From Pseudoroseicyclus_A sp041714655 (GTDB taxonomy: Bacteria > Pseudomonadota > Alphaproteobacteria > Rhodobacterales > Rhodobacteraceae): a DNA stretch of 64,000 nucleotides. The stretch is from NCBI RefSeq assembly GCF_041714655.1, contig NZ_CP168219.1, positions 1,054,001 through 1,118,000 of the forward strand. Direction: 5' to 3'. The notes under the pieces are model-generated. The model ran no database searches. It was not told where the DNA came from and worked only from the letters and a program-made list of their open reading frames with translations. A program made the position numbers and the translations under genes. Of the stretch, positions 31,871-40,454 are shown piece by piece. Positions within the stretch are counted from its first letter, which is position 1. Every line of letters starts with the position of its first letter.

Positions 31871-31899
31871 TTGCTCCCGGGGCCTCACGCCCCTATATG
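31871..31899 (+). promoter_or_regulatory. Candidate housekeeping promoter of rpsA
   Basis: TTGCTC (31871-31876), 17 nt, TATATG (31894-31899) on the plus strand, in the 344-bp gap between the DoxX start and rpsA. A start near 31906 would give a 160-nt leader that contains an intrinsic terminator. Confidence 0.5.
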
Positions 31900-31943
31900 G
31901 GCGCTGCCGAAGCGGCGGGACAGCCGCGGGCGGGGTGTGAGCA

Positions 31944-31967
31944 GGGTCGGGCCTACCGACCCTTTTT
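31944..31967 (+). terminator. Intrinsic terminator inside the rpsA leader
   Basis: A 7-bp stem GGGTCGG/CCGACCC with a 5-nt loop followed by TTTTTG, 101 nt before the rpsA ATG and about 40 nt after the putative start site. No plus-strand gene upstream needs it (the last one ended at 31329), so it may act as an attenuator. Confidence 0.6.
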
Positions 31968-32067
31968 GTTTACGCCCCGGCCAGCTCATCCGCCCGGCCA
32001 ATCCACATCAAGACCCGCGGAGACAACCGCGCGGCCAGCAACGACCAAAAGGAACCTGATTAGCCAT

Positions 32068-33756
32068 ATGGCGCAGAACGCATCCATGGAGGAGTTCGAG
32101 GCCCTCCTGAACGAAAGCCTCGAAATGGACACGCCGAACGAAGGCAGTGTCGTCAAGGGCCGGGTCATCGCCGTCGAGGCGGGACAGGCCATCATCGATG
32201 TCGGCTACAAGATGGAAGGCCGCGTCGATCTCAAGGAATTCGCGAATCCCGGCGAGGCCCCGACGATCACCGTGGGTGACGAGGTCGAGGTCTATCTCCG
32301 CCAGGTCGAGAACGCCCGCGGCGAAGCCGTCATCTCGCGCGAGATGGCCCGCCGTGAAGAGGCGTGGGACCGGCTCGAGAAGGCCTATGCCGATGAAGAG
32401 CGCGTCGAAGGCGCGATCTTCGGCCGCGTCAAGGGTGGCTTCACCGTCGATCTCGGCGGCGCCGTGGCCTTCCTGCCCGGCTCCCAGGTCGATGTGCGCC
32501 CCGTGCGCGACGCCGGCCCGCTCATGGGCCTCAAGCAGCCCTTCCAGATCCTCAAGATGGACCGTCGCCGCGGCAATATCGTCGTCTCGCGCCGCGCCAT
32601 TCTGGAAGAATCCCGCGCCGAACAGCGCGCCGAGGTGATCTCGAACCTCACCGAAGGCCAGGCGGTCGACGGTGTGGTGAAGAACATCACCGAATACGGC
32701 GCCTTCGTCGATCTCGGCGGTGTCGACGGCCTCCTCCATGTCACCGACATGGCCTGGCGGCGCGTCAACCACCCCTCCGAGATCCTGTCGATCGGCGAGA
32801 CGGTGAAGGTCCAGGTCATCAAGATCAACAAGGAGACGCACCGCATCTCGCTCGGCATGAAGCAGCTTCAGGCCGACCCGTGGGATACGGTCGAAGCCAA
32901 GTTCCCGCTCGGCTCCGTGCATGCCGGCCGCGTCACCAACATCACCGATTACGGCGCCTTCGTGGAGCTGGAACCGGGGGTCGAGGGGCTCGTCCACGTC
33001 TCGGAAATGTCCTGGACGAAGAAGAACGTGCACCCCGGCAAGATCGTCTCCACCTCGCAGGAGGTGGACGTCATGGTGCTGGAGATCGACAGCGCCAAGC
33101 GGCGCGTGTCGCTCGGCCTGAAGCAGACCCAGCGCAACCCGTGGGAAGTCTTCGCCGAGACGCATCCGGCGGGCACCGAGGTCGAGGGCGAGGTGAAGAA
33201 CATCACCGAATTCGGCCTCTTCATCGGTCTGCCGGGCGATATCGACGGCATGGTTCACCTGTCCGACCTCAGCTGGGATCAGCGCGGCGAGCAGGCCATC
33301 CAGGAATATCGCAAGGGTGACGTGGTCAAGGCCAAGGTCTCGGAAGTCGATGTCGAGAAGGAGCGCATCTCGCTCTCCATCAAGGACCTCGGCGACGATC
33401 CCTTCGCGGAGGCCATCGGCGGCGTGAAGCGCGGCTCGATCGTGACGGTTGCCGTCACCAAGATCGAGGATGGCGGCATCGAGGTGGAATACGAGGGCAT
33501 GAAGTCCTTCATCCGCCGCTCCGATCTGTCGCGCGACCGCTCCGAGCAGCGCCCCGAGCGCTTCCAGCCGGGTGACAAGGTCGACGTGCGCGTGACGCAG
33601 GTCGACAGCAAGACCCGCAAGCTCGGCCTGTCGATCAAGGCACGCGAGATCGCGGAAGAGAAGGAAGCGGTCGAGCAGTACGGCTCCTCCGACAGCGGCG
33701 CCTCGCTCGGCGACATCCTCGGCGCGGCCCTCCGCGGCGGTGACGACGACGAGTAA
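32068..33756 (+). CDS. rpsA: 30S ribosomal protein S1
   Basis: A 562-residue protein made of six S1 RNA-binding repeats (about residues 28-95, 112-175, 195-263, 280-350, 367-437 and 453-522), each with the G-x-V ... YGAFVDL pattern, and the start MAQNASMEEFEALLNES. S1 brings mRNA to the 30S subunit. ATG 32068 is chosen from homology; the AAGGA is 14 nt away, a long but not rare spacing for S1. Normally cmk precedes it in relatives; here a gap with its own promoter does. Confidence 0.99.
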   Translation: MAQNASMEEFEALLNESLEMDTPNEGSVVKGRVIAVEAGQAIIDVGYKMEGRVDLKEFANPGEAPTITVGDEVEVYLRQVENARGEAVISREMARREEAWDRLEKAYADEERVEGAIFGRVKGGFTVDLGGAVAFLPGSQVDVRPVRDAGPLMGLKQPFQILKMDRRRGNIVVSRRAILEESRAEQRAEVISNLTEGQAVDGVVKNITEYGAFVDLGGVDGLLHVTDMAWRRVNHPSEILSIGETVKVQVIKINKETHRISLGMKQLQADPWDTVEAKFPLGSVHAGRVTNITDYGAFVELEPGVEGLVHVSEMSWTKKNVHPGKIVSTSQEVDVMVLEIDSAKRRVSLGLKQTQRNPWEVFAETHPAGTEVEGEVKNITEFGLFIGLPGDIDGMVHLSDLSWDQRGEQAIQEYRKGDVVKAKVSEVDVEKERISLSIKDLGDDPFAEAIGGVKRGSIVTVAVTKIEDGGIEVEYEGMKSFIRRSDLSRDRSEQRPERFQPGDKVDVRVTQVDSKTRKLGLSIKAREIAEEKEAVEQYGSSDSGASLGDILGAALRGGDDDE

Positions 33757-33789
33757 GGCAGGGGCCTCCGGGCCTCGCCGCAAGATCAG

Positions 33790-33819
33790 CCCCGCGCCGG
33801 TAACGGCGCGGGGTTTTTT
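33790..33819 (+). terminator. Intrinsic terminator of rpsA
   Basis: 10-bp GC stem (33790-33799 with 33804-33813), 4-nt loop and TTTTTT (33814-33819), 34 bp after the rpsA stop. Confidence 0.95.
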
Positions 33820-33903
33820 GTTGGGGCGTTATCCCACTAAAATTCCCTTTGTGAGATAGCGGCGCCTGTCGCGACGCGAGGCCGCAGACCGGCTCGCCGC
33901 CCT

Positions 33904-34233
33904 CTAGCCCTTCCGCGCCTTCTTGCCGCGCGCGACTTCGGTCTCGATGGCCATCAGCTTCGGCTCCCAGAAGGCGCGGAAGCGCGAGAGCCAGGCGTCG
34001 ACCTCGCTCAGGGGGGCGGGGTCGAGTGCGTAGATGCGGCGAGTGCCCTCTGGGGTGACGGAAGCGAAGCCGCCCTCCCGCAGCACCCGCAGATGCTGCG
34101 AGACGGCGGCCTGGGTGATGCCGAACTCGGCGCGGATCGCCTCGGTGATCTCGCCGGAACTGCGCTCGCCGCCGGAGAGCAGCTCCAGGATCCGGCGGCG
34201 GACCGGATCGCCCAGGATGTCGAACGCGCCCAT
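33904..34233 (-). CDS. ArsR-family repressor
   Basis: A 109-residue winged-helix protein (FDILGDPVRRRILELLSGGERSSGEI...ITQAAVSQHLRVLREGGFASV). It lacks the CxC metal motif of arsenic and zinc sensors, like the SdpR subgroup. It is the second gene of a pair with a SRPBCC protein (1-bp overlap). Such pairs are common and the repressor usually controls its own operon. The pair sits between rpsA and ihfB, normally neighbours. Confidence 0.9.
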   Translation of the reverse strand: MGAFDILGDPVRRRILELLSGGERSSGEITEAIRAEFGITQAAVSQHLRVLREGGFASVTPEGTRRIYALDPAPLSEVDAWLSRFRAFWEPKLMAIETEVARGKKARKG

Positions 34234-34868
34234 CAGGCGCCCGGAGGCGTTTCGCCGAGGTAGAAGGCGCGCGTGGCGGCGGCGCGCCGGTTGGCATCCT
34301 CCGGACTCGCGCCCGCGGCCTCGTCGGCCGTCCCCCAGCGCGCGGCGGCGCCTTCGAGAAAGGCGCGGCCCTCGGGCGTCTCGTGGAAGGTCATCGCATC
34401 GGGCTTTTCCGCCTCCGGCTCGGCCACATGCAGGGCGAGGCCGAGGAGCGCACCGTCCCAGCCGACGCCGACCGCGCCGGGGCCGAACTGATCCCAGAAG
34501 GGGCTGACATGCGCGGTGTGAACGAGCGTGAAGGCGGTCTCTTCCGACGAGACCTCCTCCAGCTCCAGGGTCACCCAGCTCACGTCGCCCTGCATCTCCC
34601 AGGTGAGCTCCAGCTTGCGGGGCGGGGTGCAGGTCAGGATCTGGCCGCCGGCATTGCCCTCGACCTGAAACCGGCCGCCCTCCTTGAGCTCGCCGGAGAC
34701 CGGCGCGAACCAGCGGGGGATGCGTTCTGGGTCCGTCAGCACCTCCCAGAGGTCGCCCGCAGACGTGCCGAACCGGCGGGAGAGGACGACGGCCCCCGCC
34801 GCCTTCCCGTCTATTTCCAACGTGTTGACCGACCGTTCAACGTCGCCGAGCTGCCTTGCGAAATCCAT
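34233..34868 (-). CDS. SRPBCC (AHSA1-like) domain protein
   Basis: A 211-residue START/AHSA1-type protein: LSRRFGTSAGDLWEVLTDPERIPRWFAP is the standard entry strand and helix, and LVHTAHVSPFWDQFGPGAVGVGWDGAL the C-terminal helix region. It forms a hydrophobic pocket; functions vary and are unknown here. ATG 34866-34868 is selected because GGAGGG lies 5 nt before it. Upstream AT-rich DNA contains TATTAG twice (about 34885-34906), a possible ArsR site. The 289-bp gap to ihfB also carries a weak promoter with TATAGT at 35099. Confidence 0.87.
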   Translation of the reverse strand: MDFARQLGDVERSVNTLEIDGKAAGAVVLSRRFGTSAGDLWEVLTDPERIPRWFAPVSGELKEGGRFQVEGNAGGQILTCTPPRKLELTWEMQGDVSWVTLELEEVSSEETAFTLVHTAHVSPFWDQFGPGAVGVGWDGALLGLALHVAEPEAEKPDAMTFHETPEGRAFLEGAAARWGTADEAAGASPEDANRRAAATRAFYLGETPPGA

Positions 34869-35157
34869 GAGTCCCTCCATAGAGTATTAGATTACACTTA
34901 TATTAGCGCGGGCTTGCCTTGCCGTCCAGCGCTCCGCCACCGCCCCCGAATCGGGCGGCGGATTACCGCACTGCAGCATCGGCGAAAGCGCCGGTTTGCC
35001 CGGTCTTCGCCGGGCGAAAACTTCCCCAAGGGCGCTTTTGTCCGTGGAAAGGGCCGTGACGCGGCGTGGCCGCTATTTTCGCCTCGGGTGTTTGCGCCTA
35101 TAGTCGGAGCCCAGAACAAGAAGAACCGTCACTCCGTTGGTCCGAGGGAGGCCCGTC

Positions 35158-35439
35158 ATGATCCGCTCCGAGCTGATCCAGAAGATTGCCGACGAGAACC
35201 CCCACCTCTATCAACGCGACGTCGAAAAGATCGTGAACACGATCTTCGAGCAGATCACCGAGGCCCTCGCGGGCGGTGATCGCGTCGAGCTTCGCGGCTT
35301 CGGTGCCTTTTCCGTGAAGAAGCGCGACTCGCGCACCGGGCGAAACCCGCGTACGGGGGAGGCGGTTGCGGTCGACGAGAAGTTCGTCCCCTTCTTCAAG
35401 ACGGGCAAGCTGTTGCGCGACCGCCTGAACGGCAAGTAG
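35158..35439 (+). CDS. ihfB: Integration host factor subunit beta
   Basis: A 93-residue DNABII protein: MIRSELIQKIADENPHLYQR start, GGDRVELRGFGAFSVKKR beta arm entry and GRNPRTGEAV with the Pro that wedges into DNA. IHF bends DNA at specific sites together with IhfA. GAGGGAGG precedes the ATG. It lies 9 bp before lapA and in relatives follows rpsA directly. Confidence 0.98.
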   Translation: MIRSELIQKIADENPHLYQRDVEKIVNTIFEQITEALAGGDRVELRGFGAFSVKKRDSRTGRNPRTGEAVAVDEKFVPFFKTGKLLRDRLNGK

Positions 35440-35448
35440 GTTAGGGCC

Positions 35449-35790
35449 ATGAGAACGATCCGGATCGCCTTCTGGGGCATCGTTGCCCTGTGCCTCATCG
35501 CCATCGGCATCGCCAACCGGGGCATGGTCACGCTGCGCGCCATGCCCGAGGGGTTGAGCGACCTCATCGGCGTCTCGCCCGATGTCGAACTGCCCCTCTT
35601 CGTGGTGATATTCCTCGGCGTCGCCGCCGGGCTGCTCATCGGCTTTCTCTGGGAGTGGATCCGCGAGGCGCGTCACCGGGCGGAATCGCGCCGCCGGGCC
35701 CGCGAGGTCGCCCAGCTCCGGCAGGAGGTCGGGCGGCTCAAGACCGAGAAGCACGAGGGCAAGGACGAGGTTCTGGCGCTGCTCGAATAG
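35449..35790 (+). CDS. lapA: LapA-domain membrane protein
   Basis: A 113-residue protein with two helices (residues 5-24 and 47-70), the GVAAGLLIGFLWEW segment of LapA/DUF1049 and a cytoplasmic coiled coil (72-113). E. coli LapA works with LapB in lipopolysaccharide control, though this protein may have another role in Rhodobacterales. Nine bp after ihfB. Confidence 0.88.
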   Translation: MRTIRIAFWGIVALCLIAIGIANRGMVTLRAMPEGLSDLIGVSPDVELPLFVVIFLGVAAGLLIGFLWEWIREARHRAESRRRAREVAQLRQEVGRLKTEKHEGKDEVLALLE

Positions 35791-35834
35791 GCGCCTTGCC
35801 AATGGGCGGCGCCATCCCCTAAGTCCCCGGACCT

Positions 35835-36506
35835 ATGAGTATCAGGTTGAAGATATGCGGGCTGAAGAGGCCCGCCGAGATTGCCGCCTCCGCCGAAGCC
35901 GGGGCGGCCTACTTCGGCTTCAACTTCTTCCCCCGTTCGCCGCGCTGCGTCAGTCCCGCCGAGGCCGCGGCGCTTGCCGCCGATGTGCCCTTCGGCCGGA
36001 TGAAGGTCGGGCTCTTCGTGGCGCCCTCCGATGAGCTTCTCGGCGAGACGCTGGCCATCGCGCCGCTCGACATGATCCAGCTTCATGGAGACGAGAGCCC
36101 CGAGCGGGTCGCCGAGGTCCGTGCCCGGTTCGGCCTGCCGGTGATGAAGGCGCTCGGCATCGCCGGGCCGGAGGATCTGCCGCTGATCGACGCTCATGCC
36201 GCCGTGGCCGACCAGCTTCTGATCGATGCGCGCGCGCCCAAGGGGGCCGTGCTCCCCGGCGGCAATGGCGTGCCCTTCGACTGGCGGCTGATCGCCGGGC
36301 GGCGCTGGCCGGTGCCGTGGATGCTGGCCGGCGGCCTGCGGGTCGAGAACGTCGCCGAGGCCATAAGGCTGACGGGCGCGCGGCAGGTCGATGTCTCCTC
36401 CGGGGTCGAGTCGGCGCCGGGCCACAAGGACCCGGCGCTCATCGCCGCCTTCGCCCGCGCCGTGGCGGCCGCCGAGGCTGGCGCGGCCGGGGCAGGAGCG
36501 CCATGA
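35835..36506 (+). CDS. trpF: Phosphoribosylanthranilate isomerase
   Basis: A 223-residue TIM barrel with KICGLKRP at its start (Cys10 general base in KICG), GFNFFPRSPR, MIQLHGDE and the phosphate site MLAGGLRVENV. It converts phosphoribosylanthranilate to CdRP in tryptophan synthesis. It is followed with a 4-bp overlap by a sulfotransferase-like gene, and then by trpB. Confidence 0.98.
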   Translation: MSIRLKICGLKRPAEIAASAEAGAAYFGFNFFPRSPRCVSPAEAAALAADVPFGRMKVGLFVAPSDELLGETLAIAPLDMIQLHGDESPERVAEVRARFGLPVMKALGIAGPEDLPLIDAHAAVADQLLIDARAPKGAVLPGGNGVPFDWRLIAGRRWPVPWMLAGGLRVENVAEAIRLTGARQVDVSSGVESAPGHKDPALIAAFARAVAAAEAGAAGAGAP

Positions 36507-37693
36507 CGCGCCGCGTCATCCTGCATCTGGGGATGCACAAGACCGGCACGACGACGCTGCAGAACCGCCTCGACGGCTTCGACGACGGGCGGACGCGCTA
36601 TCTCGACCTCGGCTACCCGAACCACTCGATCCCGTTGAAGCTCGCCTATCTGGAGAAGGCCCCCCGGCATTTCTACGAGAGCGACGACAAGGCCGACTGG
36701 CCGGCGGAGCGGGCGGCGGCGCTGGCCCGCATCGAGCGGGCGCTGGAAGAGGCGGCCCCGAAGGACGTGGTGATCTCCGGCGAGGAGCTCTCGACCTTTC
36801 CGGGCGGCAACTGGCGGCCGCAGATGGTGTCGCATCTGAAGCGCCGTGTCGGCCGGGTGGAGGCCATCGGCTATGTGCGCGACCCGGGCGGCTTCATGGC
36901 ATCCGACTTCGGGCAGCGCGTGCAGGCGGGCTTTCGCGAGTTCGACATCGCCCGGCTCTATCCGCGCTACCGCTTCCGCTTTCAGGGCTGGCTCAATGTC
37001 ATGCGCGAGGCCGGGGCCCCTGCCGATCTGTCGCTCTTCGACCCGGCGACCTACGAGGAGGGCGATGTCGTCAACGATTTCGTCCGCCGCGCCGGGCTCG
37101 ACCCCGCGGCGCTGAAGCCCAAGACCGGCCTCTCCAACCCCTCGCTGACAGCCGAGGGGGCGGCGGTCTTCTATGCCTTCCGCCATGCCGACGGGCCGAA
37201 CCCGATCCGCGGGGCCGAGAACCAGGCGCAGAACCGGCTGGTGAACCTCATGTACGGCTTCGGGCGCAACCCGATCCGCCTGTCGCCGGAGATCCTGGTG
37301 CCGGTCTTCGAGGAGAATGCCGGCGAGATCGCCTGGATCGAGAAGGTCATCGGCCAGCGTTTCCCGGCCCCCAAGGAGGGGCCGGTGATGTTCGAATCGA
37401 GCGACCAGATCGTGCGCTACGCCGCCTCGATCGGCCCCGAACTGGCGGAATGGCTGCACGCGCAGGGCTTCGAGCCCGCCAATTCCGGCCGCGACGTGCC
37501 GGCGATCATGCGCGGCATGGTCCTGAGCCTGATGGGCACCAGCAATACGGTGGCCAACCGCCTGCGCTACCGTCTGGCCATTTGGCGGCGGGGGCGGGAA
37601 GAGAAGGCGCTCGCCCGGGCCGAGCGCCGCGAGCGGGAGGCGGCCGCGAAGGCCGCCGCCGCCGAGAAGGCCGAGAAGGCCGCCAAGAGCTAG
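36503..37693 (+). CDS. Sulfotransferase-like P-loop protein
   Basis: A 396-residue protein beginning VILHLGMHKTGTTTLQNRL (residues 5-23), the PAPS phosphosulfate-binding loop of sulfotransferases; EAIGYVRDPGGFMASDF near 118 is the second PAPS region (Arg, Ser). The C-terminal 50 residues form an Arg/Glu/Ala/Lys-rich helix. It would move sulfate onto a sugar or lipid, but the acceptor is unknown. Its ATG overlaps the trpF stop, so it is translated within the trp operon although it has no link to tryptophan. Confidence 0.82.
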   Translation: MTRRVILHLGMHKTGTTTLQNRLDGFDDGRTRYLDLGYPNHSIPLKLAYLEKAPRHFYESDDKADWPAERAAALARIERALEEAAPKDVVISGEELSTFPGGNWRPQMVSHLKRRVGRVEAIGYVRDPGGFMASDFGQRVQAGFREFDIARLYPRYRFRFQGWLNVMREAGAPADLSLFDPATYEEGDVVNDFVRRAGLDPAALKPKTGLSNPSLTAEGAAVFYAFRHADGPNPIRGAENQAQNRLVNLMYGFGRNPIRLSPEILVPVFEENAGEIAWIEKVIGQRFPAPKEGPVMFESSDQIVRYAASIGPELAEWLHAQGFEPANSGRDVPAIMRGMVLSLMGTSNTVANRLRYRLAIWRRGREEKALARAERREREAAAKAAAAEKAEKAAKS

Positions 37694-37768
37694 CGCCCGC
37701 CTTGCCGATGGGCAGCCGGCGCTCTAGGGTGCCCGCTGGCGCCAGTCCGCCCCTCAAGGAGGCCTCCC

Positions 37769-38992
37769 ATGCCCGACGATCGCATCAATTCCTTCACGCA
37801 AGGCCCTGACGAGACGGGCCGTTTCGGCATTTTCGGCGGCCGCTTCGTCTCCGAAACGCTGATGCCGCTGATCCTCGATCTGGAGGAGCAGTACGAATTC
37901 GCGAAGACGGACGAGAGCTTCTGGGCCGAGATGGACGATCTGTGGGAGCATTACGTCGGCCGCCCCTCGCCGCTCTATTATGCCGACCGCATGACCAAGC
38001 ACCTCGGCGGCGCAAAGGTCTATTTCAAGCGCGACGAGCTGAACCACACCGGCGCCCACAAGATCAACAACGTGCTCGGCCAGATCCTCCTCGCCCGGCG
38101 GATGGGCAAGAGCCGCATCATCGCCGAGACGGGAGCCGGCCAGCACGGCGTCGCCACGGCGACAGTCTGCGCCAAGTTCGGGCTGAAATGCGTGGTCTAC
38201 ATGGGCGCGCATGACGTCGAGCGGCAGAAGCCCAACGTCTTCCGCATGAAGCTGCTCGGCGCCGAGGTGATCCCCGTCACCTCCGGCCGCGGCACGCTCA
38301 AGGATGCCATGAACGACGCGCTGCGCGACTGGGTCACCAACGTGCGCGACACGTTCTATTGCATCGGCACGGTGGCCGGCCCGCATCCCTATCCGGCGAT
38401 GGTCCGCGACTTCCAGTCGATCATCGGCAAGGAGGCGAAGGCCCAGATGCTGAAGGCGGAGGGCCGCCTGCCCGACATCATCACCGCCGCCATCGGCGGG
38501 GGCTCGAACGCCATGGGGCTCTTCTTCCCCTTCCTCGATGACCCCTCCGTGCGGATCATTGGGGTGGAGGCCGGCGGCAAGGGCGTCGACGACCGCATGG
38601 AGCATTGCGCCTCGCTGACCGGCGGGCGCCCGGGCGTGCTGCACGGCAACCGGACCTATCTTCTGCAGGACGACGACGGGCAGATCCTCGAGGGCTTCTC
38701 GATCTCCGCCGGGCTCGACTATCCGGGCATCGGGCCGGAGCACGCCTGGCTGCATGACATCGGCCGTGCCGAGTACGTCTCGATCACCGACAAGGAGGCG
38801 CTGGAGGCGTTCAAGCTCTGCACCGAGCTCGAGGGGATCATCCCGGCGCTCGAGCCCTCCCACGCGCTCGCCCATGTCATGAAGATCGCCCCCGAGCTGC
38901 CGCCGGAGACGCTGATCTGCATGAACATGTGCGGCCGGGGCGACAAGGATATCTTCACCGTGGCCAAGCACCTCGGCGTCGAGATCGCCTGA
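37769..38992 (+). CDS. trpB: Tryptophan synthase beta chain
   Basis: A 407-residue TrpB. HTGAHKINNVLGQ holds the PLP lysine (about residue 96), AETGAGQHGVATA and GGGSNAMG are conserved. It joins indole and serine to make tryptophan. AAGGAGG precedes the ATG. trpA lies 7.4 kb away on the opposite strand, unlike the usual trpFBA order. Confidence 0.99.
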   Translation: MPDDRINSFTQGPDETGRFGIFGGRFVSETLMPLILDLEEQYEFAKTDESFWAEMDDLWEHYVGRPSPLYYADRMTKHLGGAKVYFKRDELNHTGAHKINNVLGQILLARRMGKSRIIAETGAGQHGVATATVCAKFGLKCVVYMGAHDVERQKPNVFRMKLLGAEVIPVTSGRGTLKDAMNDALRDWVTNVRDTFYCIGTVAGPHPYPAMVRDFQSIIGKEAKAQMLKAEGRLPDIITAAIGGGSNAMGLFFPFLDDPSVRIIGVEAGGKGVDDRMEHCASLTGGRPGVLHGNRTYLLQDDDGQILEGFSISAGLDYPGIGPEHAWLHDIGRAEYVSITDKEALEAFKLCTELEGIIPALEPSHALAHVMKIAPELPPETLICMNMCGRGDKDIFTVAKHLGVEIA

Positions 38993-39021
38993 CCTCCGGG
39001 CGCGGTCGGTCCGGCCGCCTT

Positions 39022-39393
39022 CTAGACCGCCGCGTGGAGTTCGAGCACCGCGAGGGGCACGATCTCCAGCGCGCGGCGGTGGGTCGCGGCGAGCTCGACC
39101 TCCGGCGCGCAGCCCTCGTCATGGGCCTGCAGGAAGCGGCTGGCGCAAAGGCACCAGCGGTCGCCCGGCTTTAGGCCGGCGAAGCCGAATTCCGGCCGGG
39201 GCGTCGAGAGGTCGTTGCCCACATATTTGGAATAGGCGAGGAATTCGGGGTTCATCACGGCGCAGACCGTGTGCGAGCCCATGTCCTCCTCGCAGGTATT
39301 GCAGCTCCCGTCGCGGAAGAACCCGGTGACCGGGGCGCTCGAACAGGGGCGCAGCGCCTCTCCGAGCACGTTCAGCGGAAAGTCCATCTCCAT
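39022..39393 (-). CDS. DUF2237 family protein
   Basis: A 123-residue protein matching DUF2237: NVLGEALRPCS, GFFRDGSC, HTVCAVM and PGDRWCLCASRF. Several conserved cysteines suggest a metal or redox site. Function unknown. The ATG pair at 39385-39393 follows AAGGGGGG. It is convergent with trpB and downstream of DUF2332. Confidence 0.85.
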   Translation of the reverse strand: MEMDFPLNVLGEALRPCSSAPVTGFFRDGSCNTCEEDMGSHTVCAVMNPEFLAYSKYVGNDLSTPRPEFGFAGLKPGDRWCLCASRFLQAHDEGCAPEVELAATHRRALEIVPLAVLELHAAV

Positions 39394-39416
39394 CGCGGCC
39401 CCCCTTCCTCTGGTCT

Positions 39417-40454
39417 TCAGATAGGGCGGGGGGACCAGTCGATCCAGCGCCCATGGAAATCGACGCGGGCGAGGGCGATATCCTCCCCCTCCGGCCAGAT
39501 GCGCAGCCTCAGGCCGGCGCCGGGGGAGCCGCCATCCTGCTCCATGCCGAGCCAGGCGAGCGGCGCCTCCGCCGTGGCGCGGGCACCGGCGGCGCGGATC
39601 GCCGCCTCGGCCCGGGCCTGAACGGCGGCGGGGAAATACTGCCAGGCGATGGTGTGGTAGACGAGGTGCCAGCACCCGGGATGCGGCGTGGCGAGCCGCG
39701 CTTCGAGCCAGTCCGCCGCATCGGCCTTGTCCACCGTGACGGGCGGCAGGGCGAGGGCGGCCTCCGTCAGCGCCTTCCGCTCCGGCTGGTCGGGCCAGAG
39801 GTAGGACAGGAGGCGCAGCCGGTCCGCCACCGGGTCGATGGGCGAGAGGTCGGCGCCCGCCGCCCCGGCGAGCGAAATCGGCGCCGGCTCCGGCGCCTCG
39901 CCATGCCAGGTGGGCGTGAGGGTCAGCGCGGGCGTCTCCGCGCCGATCAGCCCGCCCGGGGTTTCGACCGCATAGTCGGGAAAGTGCAGGTTGAGCCCGG
40001 CGGAGGCGCCGAGCTCCGACAGCACGAAGGGCAGGGGGCGGCGGCCTGCGAGCAGCGCCGCGGCGGGCAGGAGGGCCACAGAGCGGCGGACTTCGTTGGT
40101 CTGCGGCGGGCTGTGGATAAACTCGTGGATGAAATCCGCTTCTTCCTTGAGCGCCCGGGCGATACCGGCCGCAAGCGCGGCGTCATCGGGAGCCTCGGGC
40201 GGATAGACCTCCGCCAGCCCGGCGCGGTCCTGCAGGCGCAGCGCATGGAGCGCGCCGCAGAGCCGGAGGGGGATCGAATGGCCGCGGGGGCCGAGGTCTC
40301 CCTCGAAGCTTTCCAGCCGCTCGAGGAGCGGCGGCGGCAGGATTTCGGGAAGGATCCGGCAGAGCCGCCCCATGAAGGGCGATCCGAGCGCTTCGCAGGC
40401 TCCGGCCTGTATTTCAAAGGCTTCGAGGAGGGCGGTCGAGGGGGCCTTGGTCAT
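39417..40454 (-). CDS. DUF2332 family protein
   Basis: A 345-residue DUF2332 protein with SPFMGRLCRILPEIL, HSPPQTNEVRRSVALLPAAALL and LSELGASAGLNL (about residues 165-176), the family core that resembles a methyltransferase-type motif. Function unknown. The ATG overlaps the pth stop by 4 bp, so both are in one operon. Confidence 0.85.
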   Translation of the reverse strand: MTKAPSTALLEAFEIQAGACEALGSPFMGRLCRILPEILPPPLLERLESFEGDLGPRGHSIPLRLCGALHALRLQDRAGLAEVYPPEAPDDAALAAGIARALKEEADFIHEFIHSPPQTNEVRRSVALLPAAALLAGRRPLPFVLSELGASAGLNLHFPDYAVETPGGLIGAETPALTLTPTWHGEAPEPAPISLAGAAGADLSPIDPVADRLRLLSYLWPDQPERKALTEAALALPPVTVDKADAADWLEARLATPHPGCWHLVYHTIAWQYFPAAVQARAEAAIRAAGARATAEAPLAWLGMEQDGGSPGAGLRLRIWPEGEDIALARVDFHGRWIDWSPRPI

